Positions 54,415 to 63,260 of a stretch of 64,000 bases of DNA are shown here, in pieces. The first letter of the stretch is position 1; every line of letters begins with the position of its first letter. Source of the DNA: VGTK01 sp046327915 (GTDB lineage Bacteria; Desulfobacterota; Binatia; UBA12015); contig JAXLXO010000004.1 in assembly GCA_046327915.1 (NCBI GenBank), positions 62,001 through 126,000 on the forward strand. The letters are read 5' to 3'. The notes beneath the pieces were generated by a model that ran no database searches, was not told the origin of the DNA, and saw only the letters and a list, made by a program, of their open reading frames with translations. Made by a program: the position numbers and the translations under genes.

Positions 54415-54963
54415 TCAGCGCGTGCGAGGCGACGGAGCGCTGCGCCGAGCACGCGGCGGACGCGCGGCGGCGGCGGCCGCCGCCGCCGGAGCGTCGCCAG
54501 TCTCCACGACGGCGAGCAGCGCGCGCTGCTTTGCGAACATGCGCCGCGCCTCCGCGGGCGAGCGCTCGTGGTCGTAGCCGAGGAGGTGCAGGATCCCGTG
54601 CAGCAGCAGCTCGGTGAGCTCGCGCTCCGTCGTGTGACCGCGCTCGCGTGCTTGACGATCGGCGGTCGGCACCGAGATCACGACGTCGCCCAGCAGTCCG
54701 GGCGCCTGCACCCCGGTGGCCTCGCCCTCGCGCAGCGCGAACGCGAGCACGTCGGTGGTGCGGTCCTTGCCGCGCCAGGAGTGGTTCAGGCGGTGCATCT
54801 CGTCGTCGTGCACCAGCGCGACCGAGAGCTCGCTGCCGGCCTCGCCGAGCTCCGCGAGCGCCGTTCGCGCGACGCGCTTCACCAGCGCCGCGTGGCGCGC
54901 GAGCCCGCGCGCCGCGGTCACCTCGACGGTGGTCCGCGCAGCGGGTTCAGCGGTCGGGGACAC
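54415..54963 (-). CDS. ybeY: Endoribonuclease YbeY
   Basis: The 182-residue protein has the zinc motif HGILHLLGYDH (H-G-x-L-H-x5-H) and LNHSWRGKDRTTDVLAFALREGE typical of YbeY. It acts in 16S rRNA processing and ribosome quality control. The start overlaps the end of phoH by 17 bases. A C-terminal Ala/Arg/Pro-rich extension of about 35 residues goes beyond the usual domain. Confidence 0.92.
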   Translation of the reverse strand: MSPTAEPAARTTVEVTAARGLARHAALVKRVARTALAELGEAGSELSVALVHDDEMHRLNHSWRGKDRTTDVLAFALREGEATGVQAPGLLGDVVISVPTADRQARERGHTTERELTELLLHGILHLLGYDHERSPAEARRMFAKQRALLAVVETGDAPAAAAAAAARPPRARRSAPSPRTR

Positions 54964-55951
54964 GTTCGTACGCCGTGATGATCTTCTGCACCAGCCGGTG
55001 CCGCACGACGTCGCGCTCGTCGAAGCGCACGAAGCGGATGTCCTCGACGTCCTGCAGGATCTCGCGCGCGTCGATCAGGCCCGAGCCCTTGCCGAGCGGC
55101 AGGTCGATCTGCGTCACGTCGCCGGTGATCACGGCCTTGGAGCCGAAGCCGAGGCGCGTCAGGAACATCTTCATCTGCTCGCGCGTCGTGTTCTGCGCCT
55201 CGTCGAGGATGACGAACGAGTCGTTGAGCGTGCGGCCGCGCATGAAGGCGAGCGGTGCGACCTCGATGGTGCCGCGGTCCATGTAGCGGCGCGCGCGATC
55301 GGGATCGACCATGTCGTTGAGCGCGTCGTAGAGCGGGCGGAGATACGGGTTCACCTTCTCCGCGAGGTCGCCGGGCAGGAAGCCGAGGCGCTCGCCCGCC
55401 TCGACCGCGGGACGGGTGAGCACGATGCGCGTCACCTCGTTCTTCAGCAGCGCCGCGACCGCCATCGCCATCGCGAGGTAGGTCTTGCCGGTTCCGGCGG
55501 GGCCGATGCCGAAGACGATGTCGAACTTGCGGATCGAGTCGATGTAGATCTTCTGGTTCACCGACTTCGGCGCGATCGTGCGCTTGTGCGCCGAGATGTA
55601 GACCGTGTCGAGGAAGATCTCGCGCAGGCGCGCGTTGCGGTCCGACGCGAGGATGCGCACCGCGTGCTCGACGTCGGAGCCGTAGAGCGGATAGCCGCCC
55701 TCGAGCAGCTCGCGCAGCTGGCGCAGCGCGCGCGCCGCGAGCTCCGCCTGCACGTCGTCGCCGCGCACCTCGAAGGCGCTGCCGCTGACGTGGACGCGCG
55801 CGCCGGTCGCGCGCTCGATGACCTTCAGGTTCTCGTCGTGCTGTCCGAGGAGAGCCGTGAGGTGGGCCGGGTCGGTCACCTCGACGCGCAGGGCGGCGCC
55901 GGCTTCCGGAGCGGCCGCGGGGGCCGGTGACTCCGCCCCGGGGTCGCTCAT
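54947..55951 (-). CDS. phoH: PhoH-family ATPase
   Basis: The 334-residue protein has an N-terminal KH-like region (ENLKVIERATGARVHVSGSA), Walker A GPAGTGKTYLAMAMAV and Walker B VILDEAQNTT. PhoH proteins hydrolyse ATP and act with RNA; the phoH-ybeY order is common. Its ATG overlaps the alaS stop by four bases. An Ala/Pro-rich N-terminus of about 20 residues is present. Confidence 0.92.
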   Translation of the reverse strand: MSDPGAESPAPAAAPEAGAALRVEVTDPAHLTALLGQHDENLKVIERATGARVHVSGSAFEVRGDDVQAELAARALRQLRELLEGGYPLYGSDVEHAVRILASDRNARLREIFLDTVYISAHKRTIAPKSVNQKIYIDSIRKFDIVFGIGPAGTGKTYLAMAMAVAALLKNEVTRIVLTRPAVEAGERLGFLPGDLAEKVNPYLRPLYDALNDMVDPDRARRYMDRGTIEVAPLAFMRGRTLNDSFVILDEAQNTTREQMKMFLTRLGFGSKAVITGDVTQIDLPLGKGSGLIDAREILQDVEDIRFVRFDERDVVRHRLVQKIITAYERVPDR

Positions 55952-58572
55952 GCCGGAATCAGCGTGTAGACGCGCTCGAGCGCCTCGGCGAGCTTCGACG
56001 GATCCTTGCCGCCGGCCTGTGCGAAGTCCGGACGGCCGCCGCCCGCACCGCCGACGATCGGCGAGATCTCCTTGATGAGATTGCCGGCGTTGACGCGCTT
56101 GACGAGATCCTTCGTCACCGCGGCCAGCAGCATCACCTTCTCGCCGTCGCTGCCGCCGAGCACGACCACGCCCGACTGCATGCGGTCGCGCAGCTTGTCG
56201 GCGAGCTCGCGCAGGACCTTCGCGTCCACCTGCTCGACCTGCGTCGCGAGCACCTTGACGCCGTTGACGACGCGCACGCCGTCGAGCAGGTCCTGCGACG
56301 CGCCCGAGACGAGCTTCGCCTGGCTCTCGGCAAGGCGGCGCTCGAGATCCTTCTGCGCCGCGAGCAGCTTCTCGATCTTCGCGGGCGCGTCCTCTTCCGA
56401 TCCGTGCAGCAGGTCGGCGATCTGGCGCAGCTCGCGCTCGCGCTTGCGCACGGCGTCGAGCGCGCCCTCTCCGGTCAGCGCCTCCATGCGGCGCACGCCG
56501 GCGCCGACCGCGGACTCGCCGCGCAGCTTGAAGACGCCGATGTCGCCGGTGCGCGCGACGTGCGTGCCGCCGCACAGCTCGACCGAGTAGTCGCCCATGC
56601 GCAGCACGCGCACGCGGTCGCCGTACTTGTCGCCGAAGAACGCGAGCGCACCGACCTTCTGCGCCTCGTCGAACGACATCTCGTCGACGAAGACCTCGAG
56701 GTTCTGCCGGATGTGGTCGTTGACCTCGTCCTCGAGTGCGGCGAGCCGCTCCTCGGAGAGGCGCGCGTCCTGCGTGAAGTCGAAGCGCAGACGGTCGGGC
56801 GTGACCAGCGACCCCGCCTGACGAACGTGCTTGCCGACCTGGTTGCGCAGCGCCGCGTGCAGCAGGTGCGTCGCCGAGTGGTTGAGGCGGATCGCCTCGC
56901 GGCGCTTCGCGTCGATCGCGAGCGTGACGAGATCGCCGCGCGCGACGCCGCCCTTCACCACGCGTCCGCGGTGCACGATGAGGTCGGGACGCGGCTTCTG
57001 CGTGTCGACGATCTCGATGAGCCCGCCGCCCGGCAGCCTGATCGTGCCGGCGTCTCCGGTCTGGCCGCCGGACTCGCCGTAGAACGGCGTGACCTCGGTG
57101 ACGATCTCGATCTCGTCGCCCTCGCGCGCCTCGTCGCGCGACTCGCCGCCCGCCGCGATCGCGACCACGCGCGCGTCGGCCTGATCGACGCGATCGCCCG
57201 CGAAGCGCGACGTCAGCTCCGCGAACGCGCCGGCGGTCGCGGTCACGAAGCGCGCGCCCTCGCGTGCGCGCGTGCGCTGCGCCTCCATCGCGGAGTCGAA
57301 GCCCGCCTGGTCGACCGACATCTTCTCGTTGCGCAGGATGTCCTGCGTCAGGTCGAGCGGGAAGCCGTAGGTGTCGTACAGCTTGAACGCGACCTCGCCG
57401 GGCAAGGTCGGCGTGTTCGACTTGCGGAGCTTCGCGACCTCGTCCTCGAGCAGGCCGAGGCCCTTCTCGAGCGTCTCGCCGAAGCGCTCCTCCTCCGCGG
57501 TGACCGCGGCGGAGATGCGCGCGCTCTGCTCCTTCAGCTCCGGGTAGCCGGCGCCGAGGACGTCGCACACGCGCTCGGTGACCGCGCCGAGGAACGGATC
57601 CGTCAAGCCAAGAACACGGCCCTGGCGCGCCGCGCGGCGCAGCAGGCGGCGCAGCACGTAGCCGCGGCCCTCGTTCGACGGCAGCAGACCGTCGGCGATC
57701 ATGACGGCGACCGCGCGCCCGTGGTCGGCGATGACGCGGAACGCGACGTCCGCGTCGCTCATGCCGCCGGTGTAGCGCTTGCTCGCACGATCCTCGGCGA
57801 CGGCGATCATGCCGCGCAGGAGATCCGTGTCGTAGTTGCCGTTGGTGCCCTGCAGGATCGCGGTGACGCGCTCGAGGCCCATGCCGGTGTCGACGTGCTT
57901 CGCGGGCAGATCGGACAGGCTGCCGCCGGGCTCGCGGTTGTTCTGGATGAAGACGAGGTTCCAGATCTCCATGTAGCGCGCGCAGCCGGAGTTGACGCCG
58001 CACTTGTGACCCGGCGGCAGGTCGCACATGCCCTCGCCGCGGTCGTAGTGGATCTCGGAGCACGGACCGCAGGGGCCGGTCTCGCCCATCTCCCAGAAGT
58101 TGTCCTTGGCGCCGAAGCGCAGGACGCGCGACGCGGGGAGATCCGTGACCTTCGGCCAGAGCTTCTCGGCCTCGTCGTCGGTCTCGTAGACCGTCGCGTA
58201 GAGGCGGCTCTTGTCGAGCTTCCAGACCTTGGTGAGCAGGTCCCACGCCCACTCGATCGCCTCGGGCTTGTAGTAGTCGCCGAAGGACCAGTTGCCGAGC
58301 ATCTCGAAGAACGTCTGGTGGTAGACGTCGCGCCCGACGTCCTCGAGATCGTTGTGCTTGCCGGAGATGCGCAGGCACTTCTGGACGTCGGCGATGCGCG
58401 GAGCGCGCGGCTTCTCGGCGCCGAGGAAGCAGTTCTTGAACGGGACCATGCCCGCGTTGGTGAACATGAGCGACGGATCGCTCTCCGGCACGATGCGCGC
58501 GCTGGGCACGATCAGGTGGTCATGTTCGCGAAAGAACTCGAGAAATCCCTGGCGGATGTCGGCTCCGGTCAT
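55948..58572 (-). CDS. alaS: Alanyl-tRNA synthetase
   Basis: The 874-residue enzyme has class II motifs (SLMFTNAGMVPFKNCFLG; FEMLGNWSFGDYYK; GMGLERV), the editing-domain HSATHLLHAALR and CGGTHVARTGDIG, and a C-terminal domain ending GGAGGGRPDFAQAGG. Length and motif order are typical. It charges tRNA-Ala and edits misacylated Ser/Gly. The cluster order is alaS, phoH, ybeY, with overlapping ends. Confidence 0.97.
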   Translation of the reverse strand: MTGADIRQGFLEFFREHDHLIVPSARIVPESDPSLMFTNAGMVPFKNCFLGAEKPRAPRIADVQKCLRISGKHNDLEDVGRDVYHQTFFEMLGNWSFGDYYKPEAIEWAWDLLTKVWKLDKSRLYATVYETDDEAEKLWPKVTDLPASRVLRFGAKDNFWEMGETGPCGPCSEIHYDRGEGMCDLPPGHKCGVNSGCARYMEIWNLVFIQNNREPGGSLSDLPAKHVDTGMGLERVTAILQGTNGNYDTDLLRGMIAVAEDRASKRYTGGMSDADVAFRVIADHGRAVAVMIADGLLPSNEGRGYVLRRLLRRAARQGRVLGLTDPFLGAVTERVCDVLGAGYPELKEQSARISAAVTAEEERFGETLEKGLGLLEDEVAKLRKSNTPTLPGEVAFKLYDTYGFPLDLTQDILRNEKMSVDQAGFDSAMEAQRTRAREGARFVTATAGAFAELTSRFAGDRVDQADARVVAIAAGGESRDEAREGDEIEIVTEVTPFYGESGGQTGDAGTIRLPGGGLIEIVDTQKPRPDLIVHRGRVVKGGVARGDLVTLAIDAKRREAIRLNHSATHLLHAALRNQVGKHVRQAGSLVTPDRLRFDFTQDARLSEERLAALEDEVNDHIRQNLEVFVDEMSFDEAQKVGALAFFGDKYGDRVRVLRMGDYSVELCGGTHVARTGDIGVFKLRGESAVGAGVRRMEALTGEGALDAVRKRERELRQIADLLHGSEEDAPAKIEKLLAAQKDLERRLAESQAKLVSGASQDLLDGVRVVNGVKVLATQVEQVDAKVLRELADKLRDRMQSGVVVLGGSDGEKVMLLAAVTKDLVKRVNAGNLIKEISPIVGGAGGGRPDFAQAGGKDPSKLAEALERVYTLIPA

Positions 58573-58665
58573 CCCTCGGGACGCTAGCAGAGCGGTTTCG
58601 GCGTTTCGACCGCGTTTCGGGCGCCCCGGACGACCGGACGCGCACGTCCTGCTCGACTCGCGATT

Positions 58666-58683
58666 CTAGAAACTTCATTCTAG
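58666..58683 (+). promoter_or_regulatory. Perfect 18-base palindrome, probable TetR operator
   Basis: CTAGAA, ACTTCA, TTCTAG: two 6-base arms with a 6-base centre. It ends five bases before the TetR-type gene's ATG at 58689 and is unusually AT-rich for this genome. A repressor bound here would block its own translation or transcription start. Confidence 0.6.
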
Positions 58684-58688
58684 CCCGC

Positions 58689-59396
58689 ATGCACGGAGCG
58701 ACTCCCGTCCGCCTCGGTCCGAGCACGCGCGCGGCCTCGCGCGAGCAGACGCGCGCCCGCCTGCTGGCCGTCGGACGCCGCGTGTTCGCGCGCAAGGGAC
58801 ACGCGGGCGCGAACCTGAAGGAGGACATCCTGGTTCCGGCACGCGTGTCGGTCGGGTCGTTCTACCACCAGTTCCGCGACAAGACCGACCTGCTGCTGGC
58901 GATCCTCGAAGACCACTCGCGCACGTTCCTCGCCATGGTGCAGGAGGCGCACCTGCCGCGCCCGGACAGCGAGCCCGACGCGATCGCGCGGCACTCGCTC
59001 GAGACCGTGTTCCGCATCGCGGAGCAGGACGACGACCTGTTCCGTATCGCGGTGCGCGAGCGCGAGAGCGAGGACCCGCGCGTGCGCGGCTACCTGCGCG
59101 ACAACCACCGCCGCTGGATCGACAGCCTCACCGACGACTACCGGCGCGCCGGGCTCGGCAGCGTCGCGAGCGACGAAGCGATACAGCTCGGAGCGGAGCT
59201 CGTCACGGCGACGACGCTCGCGACGGTGCTGCGCTACCTCGACATGCCGGCGCGCGAGCGCGCTCGCCAGCGCGCGGCGCTGATCGACGGCCTCGTCCGC
59301 TTCACCATCGGCGGGCTGCTCGCACTCGTGAACCCGGCCGCACAGCCGGTCGAGGCGGGCGATGCCTCACGCACGAAAGGAACGCGTCGATCATGA
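58689..59396 (+). CDS. TetR-family transcription regulator
   Basis: The 235-residue protein has the N-terminal HTH of TetR (ARLLAVGRRVFARKGHAGANLKEDILVPARVSVGSFYHQFRDK in parts), with YHQF in the recognition-helix context of 'G-x-x-Y-x-HF'. A helical ligand domain follows. Its stop overlaps the luciferase-like gene (ATGA), so they form one operon under the palindrome at 58666. It probably represses that operon. The ligand is unknown. Confidence 0.88.
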   Translation: MHGATPVRLGPSTRAASREQTRARLLAVGRRVFARKGHAGANLKEDILVPARVSVGSFYHQFRDKTDLLLAILEDHSRTFLAMVQEAHLPRPDSEPDAIARHSLETVFRIAEQDDDLFRIAVRERESEDPRVRGYLRDNHRRWIDSLTDDYRRAGLGSVASDEAIQLGAELVTATTLATVLRYLDMPARERARQRAALIDGLVRFTIGGLLALVNPAAQPVEAGDASRTKGTRRS

Positions 59397-60646
59397 AGTT
59401 CGGCATCTTCTACGAGCACCAGATCCCGCGCCCGTGGCGCGACGGCGACGAGCTGCAGCTCTTCCAGGACGCGCTCGACCAGGTGGAGCTCGCCGACCGT
59501 CTCGGCATCGACTACGCATGGGAGGTCGAGCACCACTTCCTCGAGGAGTACTCGCACTCGTCCGCGCCCGAGGTCTTCCTCGCCGCGTGCAGCCAGCGCA
59601 CGAAGAGCATCCGCCTCGGCCACGGAATCACGCTGATGCCGCCGGGCTACAACCACCCGGCGCGCGTCGCCGAGCGCATCGCGACGCTCGACCTGGTGAG
59701 CCGCGGCCGCGTCGACTGGGGCACCGGCGAGTCGAGCGCGCGTCTCGAGCTCGAAGGCTTCGGCGTCGACCCGCTGCGCAAGCGCGAGGCGTGGGAGGAA
59801 GCCGTCCGCGAGACGGCGAAGATGATGGCCGCGAATCCGTACCCCGGGCACCAGGGGCAGTTCTTCTCGATGCCGCACCGGACCATCGTGCCGAAGCCGG
59901 TGCAGCGTCCGCACCCGCCGCTGTGGGTCGCATGCTCGAACCGCGCCACGATCCGCCTCGCCGCGAAGCGCGGCATCGGCGCCCTGACCTTCGCGTTCGT
60001 CGACCCGGACGAGGCGAAGTACTGGGTCGAGGAGTACTACGAGATTTTCGAGCGGGAGTGCGAGCCGATCGGCCAGACCGTCAATCCGAACATCGCGATG
60101 GTCACCGGCTTCATGTGCCACGAGGACTCGGACACGGCACTGCGCCGTGGCCTGCAGGGCTTCCAGTTCTTCGGCTACGCGCTGTCGCACTACTACATCA
60201 CCGGCACGCACGTTCCCGGGCGCTTCGACGTCTGGCAGGACTTCGAGAAGAACGGCCCGCGCACCTACGCGCCGACCGGCGGCATCGGCAACGTCGAGCA
60301 GGTGCGTGCGAACCTCGAGAAGTTCGAGGCCATGGGCGTCGACCAGGTGATCTTCATCCAGCAGGGCGGCAACAACCGGCACGAGCACATCTGCGAGTCG
60401 CTCGAGCTGTTCGCGAGCCGCATCCTGCCGGACTTCAAGGCCCGCCACGACGCGCACGCACGGCGGAAGGCGGAACGCCTCGCGCCCGCGATCGAGCGCG
60501 CGATGGCGAAGCTGCCGCCGATCGCGCAGCTCGATCCCGTGCCGCCGGTGGAGTCGTACCCCGTGCTGATGCAGCGGCTGCACGTGCCGGTGAACGAGGA
60601 CACGATCGGCAAGCGCCTCGAGTCGACCGTCGGACGCGCGCGCTGA
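59393..60646 (+). CDS. Luciferase-like (bacterial LLM) flavin monooxygenase
   Basis: The 417-residue TIM-barrel protein begins MKFGIFYEHQIPRPW and has WEVEHHFLEEYSHSSAP, LGHGITLMPPGYNHPARVAERIATLD (in part) and GRVDWGTGESSARLELEGFG, all typical of the LLM family that uses reduced flavin and O2. It starts inside the TetR stop. It is not LuxA or LuxB: length and motifs differ, and the LuxE/LuxC-like genes are 14 kb away. The substrate is unknown. Confidence 0.88.
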   Translation: MKFGIFYEHQIPRPWRDGDELQLFQDALDQVELADRLGIDYAWEVEHHFLEEYSHSSAPEVFLAACSQRTKSIRLGHGITLMPPGYNHPARVAERIATLDLVSRGRVDWGTGESSARLELEGFGVDPLRKREAWEEAVRETAKMMAANPYPGHQGQFFSMPHRTIVPKPVQRPHPPLWVACSNRATIRLAAKRGIGALTFAFVDPDEAKYWVEEYYEIFERECEPIGQTVNPNIAMVTGFMCHEDSDTALRRGLQGFQFFGYALSHYYITGTHVPGRFDVWQDFEKNGPRTYAPTGGIGNVEQVRANLEKFEAMGVDQVIFIQQGGNNRHEHICESLELFASRILPDFKARHDAHARRKAERLAPAIERAMAKLPPIAQLDPVPPVESYPVLMQRLHVPVNEDTIGKRLESTVGRAR

Positions 60647-60653
60647 TCTCTCG

Positions 60654-62465
60654 TCACTCGACGTAACCGAGCGCTGCTAGCGCGCTGCGCAGCCGTGCGT
60701 CGGCGTGCGCCGGCGGAGCGGACGTGACGGCGGCGTCCGCACCGTCGTCGGGTGCGGCGCGTTCCGCGGCGAGCAGCGCGCGGTGCCGCCGCAGCAGGGA
60801 GGCGCGCGCGCCGACGTCGCGCAGCTCGCGCGGATCGCGCGCGCGGTCGTAGAGCTCTTCCTTGCCGTTCGGCCACGTGACGTAGGTGTGCCGTGCGGTG
60901 CGAAGCGCGATCCGGTCCTCGGCGAAGAGCAGGTTCTCGCTGACGATCGGCGCCGGCGTCCACGGCGTGCCTCGCAGCAGCGGCGCGAAGCCGTTCGCGG
61001 CGCGTAGCGCCGAAGCGTCCGCGGGCTCGCCCGCGCTGACCGCGACGCCGAGCAGGTCGAGCAGCGTCGGCGCGAGCGACGCCGTCGCGACCGGCGCCTC
61101 GACGCGCAGCCCGCGCGGCGCGCAGCCGGGACAGCGCAGCACCAGCGGCACGCGCACCACCTCGTCGTACAGCGTGTGCCCGTGCTCGACGCCGCCGTGA
61201 TCCCAGAGCTCCTCGCCGTGGTCCGCGGTGACCACGAGCAGGGTGCGGCCCGCGAGGCCGCTCTCGCCGAGCAGTTCGGCGATCGCGCCGATCTGCTCGT
61301 CCGCGAAGCGCACTGCGCGGGCATACGCCTCGCGCAGCGCCACCCGGCCGGCGGCATCCGGACGGATCTCGCCGGCGCGGAGCTGCGCCATGCGCGGCAG
61401 GCGCGTCGTCGTGCCGCCGCCCGCGAGCAGTTCGTCGCGGAAGCTGCGCGTCGCACCGTCGTACGGAGCGTGCGGGTCGACGTAGTGCAGCCAGAGGAAG
61501 AAGCGGCCCTCGTGCGGTCCGCGCAGGAAGCGCGCCGCACGCGCGGTCACCGCGTCGCCTCGATCCGCGATCGCGAGCGGCGGGAAAAGCCACGCAAGCG
61601 CCGTGAAGCCGAAGGTCGGGCGGAGCGTGAGCACCGCCTCGCTCTCGAGCGTGACGTTCTCGTACGCGTCGAAGCCCCGGCCGAGCCCGTAGCCGAGGCC
61701 GAGGTACGGGTTGGTGACGATGGCGCGCGTCGTGAAGCCCGCGCCGCGCAACTCCGTCGCGAGCGTCGCGTGCGTCTCTCCGAGCGCCGCGCGCGAGAGC
61801 GGGTCGGGACCGAGCGGCGCGCCCGCGCCGTGGCGCGCGGCAGGCAGCCCGGTCAGCAGCGACGCGACCGACGGCAGCGTCCACGACGACGCCGCGAACG
61901 CCTGCGCGAAGCGCACGCCGTCGCGCGCGAGCGCCGACGTCCGCGGCATGCGCGCGTCGTCGAGGTGGTCGGCGCGCAGCGTGTCGACGGTGACGAGGAT
62001 CAGATTGTGCGGCGCACCGCCGGAGTCGCGTCCCTCCCCTGCTCGCCGTTCCGCGGCGAGCGCGGGACGTGCCGGCTCGTGGCGCCGTGCGAGGACCGCC
62101 AGCACGTCGCGCGTGACGCCGCGTCCTTCGCGCTGCACCTGCCACACGACGCCGGCGAGCGCCGCGGCGTGCAGCACGGCCGCCACGGCGACCCATCGGC
62201 GAAGCCGCGGTCCGCCCACGCGGTTCGCGAAGGCCGCGGCGGCGCGCGCTCCCAGGGGCAGCAGCACGGCGACGAAGGCCGCCGGCGCCAGCACCACGAG
62301 CGCGATCGGGAACGGTGCCGTCAAGCACAGCGGCAGCGTTCGGCCGGGAGCGATGCCGGCGCTCTGCCGTGCGGCGATCAGTGCGTCGATCGCACCGAGT
62401 GCGGCCGCGGCTAGAAGCCATGCGCAGGCCGCGGCGCGCGCGCGGGTGCGGAAGGGCACGTCCAT
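60654..62465 (-). CDS. Membrane-anchored sulfatase/phosphotransferase-fold protein
   Basis: The 603-residue protein has three N-terminal membrane helices (AAACAWLLAAAALGAIDAL, PFPIALVVLAPAAFVAVLLP, VAVAAVLHAAALAGVVW) and a periplasmic alkaline-phosphatase-superfamily domain with VTVDTLRADHL and VVTADHGEELWDHGG metal sites. The nucleophile region reads SSWTLPSVASLLTGL: Thr stands where sulfatases have Cys or Ser of C/S-x-P-x-R. It may therefore be a phosphoester or phosphoglycerol enzyme and not a sulfatase. ATG 62465 is used; GTG 62477 is possible. Confidence 0.72.
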   Translation of the reverse strand: MDVPFRTRARAAACAWLLAAAALGAIDALIAARQSAGIAPGRTLPLCLTAPFPIALVVLAPAAFVAVLLPLGARAAAAFANRVGGPRLRRWVAVAAVLHAAALAGVVWQVQREGRGVTRDVLAVLARRHEPARPALAAERRAGEGRDSGGAPHNLILVTVDTLRADHLDDARMPRTSALARDGVRFAQAFAASSWTLPSVASLLTGLPAARHGAGAPLGPDPLSRAALGETHATLATELRGAGFTTRAIVTNPYLGLGYGLGRGFDAYENVTLESEAVLTLRPTFGFTALAWLFPPLAIADRGDAVTARAARFLRGPHEGRFFLWLHYVDPHAPYDGATRSFRDELLAGGGTTTRLPRMAQLRAGEIRPDAAGRVALREAYARAVRFADEQIGAIAELLGESGLAGRTLLVVTADHGEELWDHGGVEHGHTLYDEVVRVPLVLRCPGCAPRGLRVEAPVATASLAPTLLDLLGVAVSAGEPADASALRAANGFAPLLRGTPWTPAPIVSENLLFAEDRIALRTARHTYVTWPNGKEELYDRARDPRELRDVGARASLLRRHRALLAAERAAPDDGADAAVTSAPPAHADARLRSALAALGYVE

Positions 62466-62501
62466 GCGCGGTGGCACCGAGCACGGCGCGTGCCGCGAGC
62501 G

Positions 62502-62527
62502 AGGCCACCGGTCAGGACCGGTGGCCT
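62502..62527. other. 12-base-pair perfect hairpin (A)
   Basis: AGGCCACCGGTC (62502-62513) pairs with GACCGGTGGCCT (62516-62527). It lies in the 173-base gap between the RRM gene and the sulfatase-fold gene, 37 bases before the latter's start on the minus strand. Confidence 0.55.
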
Positions 62528-62550
62528 GCTGCGTACGAGAGCGGCACGAG

Positions 62551-62571
62551 AACCGGACGCCGCGTCCGGTT
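62551..62571. other. 9-base-pair perfect hairpin (B)
   Basis: AACCGGACG (62551-62559) pairs with CGTCCGGTT (62563-62571) around CCG. Its right arm contains CGTCCGG, which is complementary to the loop region of hairpin C. Confidence 0.55.
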
Positions 62572-62595
62572 GCAACGCGGCGTCAAGTCGTTGCG

Positions 62596-62626
62596 GAAGC
62601 GGTGCAACCGGACGTTGCACCGCTTC
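62596..62626 (-). terminator. 13-base-pair hairpin (C) after the RRM gene
   Basis: GAAGCGGTGCAAC (62596-62608) pairs with GTTGCACCGCTTC (62614-62626) around CGGAC. On the minus strand it starts 12 bases after the RRM stop, so it may end that transcript. No U-tract follows. Confidence 0.5.
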
Positions 62627-62638
62627 GCGCAGGGAAGA

Positions 62639-63145
62639 TCAGGTCCAGAGGCTGCGCTTGCGCGCGCGGAGGCCGCGACGGCTGCCCTTGGTGTTGGGCC
62701 GACGCCGATCGCCTTCTCCACCGCCCCCACCACCGCCGCCGCCACCGCCACCGTCACCGCGCGGCTCGAAGAACTGCTGCGGCGGCGGCTCGGGTGCGAA
62801 CGGACGCGGCTGGAACGATCCCGGCCCGCGCGGCGCGAAGCCGCTCGGCCGGAAGCCGCCACCTTCACGCGGCGGGCCGCCTGCCGGACGCGGCGGCGGC
62901 TTGTCGTCGGCGTCATTGACGCGCAGACGACGGCCGCCCATCTCGTGGCCGTTCAGCCTCTCGATCGCGGCAGCGCACGCGTCGTCGTTGGCAAACTCCA
63001 CGAAAGCGAATCCTCTCGACCGCCCCGTCTCGCGATCCGTTCCGATCCTCGCCTTCACGACCGGACCCACCTCCGAGAAGAGAGCCGTCAGCTCGTCCTC
63101 CGTGGCGGAGAAGCTCAAGTTACCTACAAACGCGGTCTTCGACAC
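62639..63145 (-). CDS. RRM-type RNA-binding protein with Gly-rich tail
   Basis: The 168-residue protein has one RNA recognition motif with RNP2 (AFVGNLSF) and RNP1 (SRGFAFVEF), followed by a Pro/Gly-rich tail including a run of about 12 Gly and a basic C-terminus (RRGLRARKRSLW). Bacterial RRM proteins of this type are cold-induced in cyanobacteria. GTG 63145 follows AAGGAAGG. The region before the start and three hairpins after the stop suggest RNA-level control. Confidence 0.88.
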   Translation of the reverse strand: MSKTAFVGNLSFSATEDELTALFSEVGPVVKARIGTDRETGRSRGFAFVEFANDDACAAAIERLNGHEMGGRRLRVNDADDKPPPRPAGGPPREGGGFRPSGFAPRGPGSFQPRPFAPEPPPQQFFEPRGDGGGGGGGGGGGGEGDRRRPNTKGSRRGLRARKRSLWT

Positions 63146-63242
63146 AAACCTTCCTTTCGAGTCGCTCTCGCAAATGGCTGCCTTTCACAGCCCCCTGCCA
63201 ACGATCGGCGGGCTGTAGCACGATGCCGAAGCCGCCGACAAG

Positions 63243-63256
63243 TACGAAGATTCGTA
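63243..63256 (-). terminator. Short palindrome after aldehyde dehydrogenase
   Basis: TACGAA (63243-63248) and TTCGTA (63251-63256) form a 6-base stem just behind the aldehyde dehydrogenase stop. On the minus strand CTTGT follows. It is a weak terminator candidate. Confidence 0.35.
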
Positions 63257-63260
63257 GAAA

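Noticed and set aside
54947..58378. A 1143-codon open frame overlapping alaS
   Set aside because: The part beyond phoH is in another frame of alaS, is Arg/Ala/Gly rich without motifs, and exists only because stop codons are rare in GC-rich DNA.
59393..60646. Luciferase-like gene as the missing luminescence subunit for the LuxE/LuxC-like locus
   Set aside because: It is 14 kb away under its own TetR gene, is longer than LuxA/LuxB and belongs to the general LLM group.
62710..62770. Run of GGT/GGC/GGA-like triplets that looks like a short tandem repeat
   Set aside because: It encodes the Gly run of the RRM protein tail; no repeat-spacer structure, so it is not a CRISPR array.
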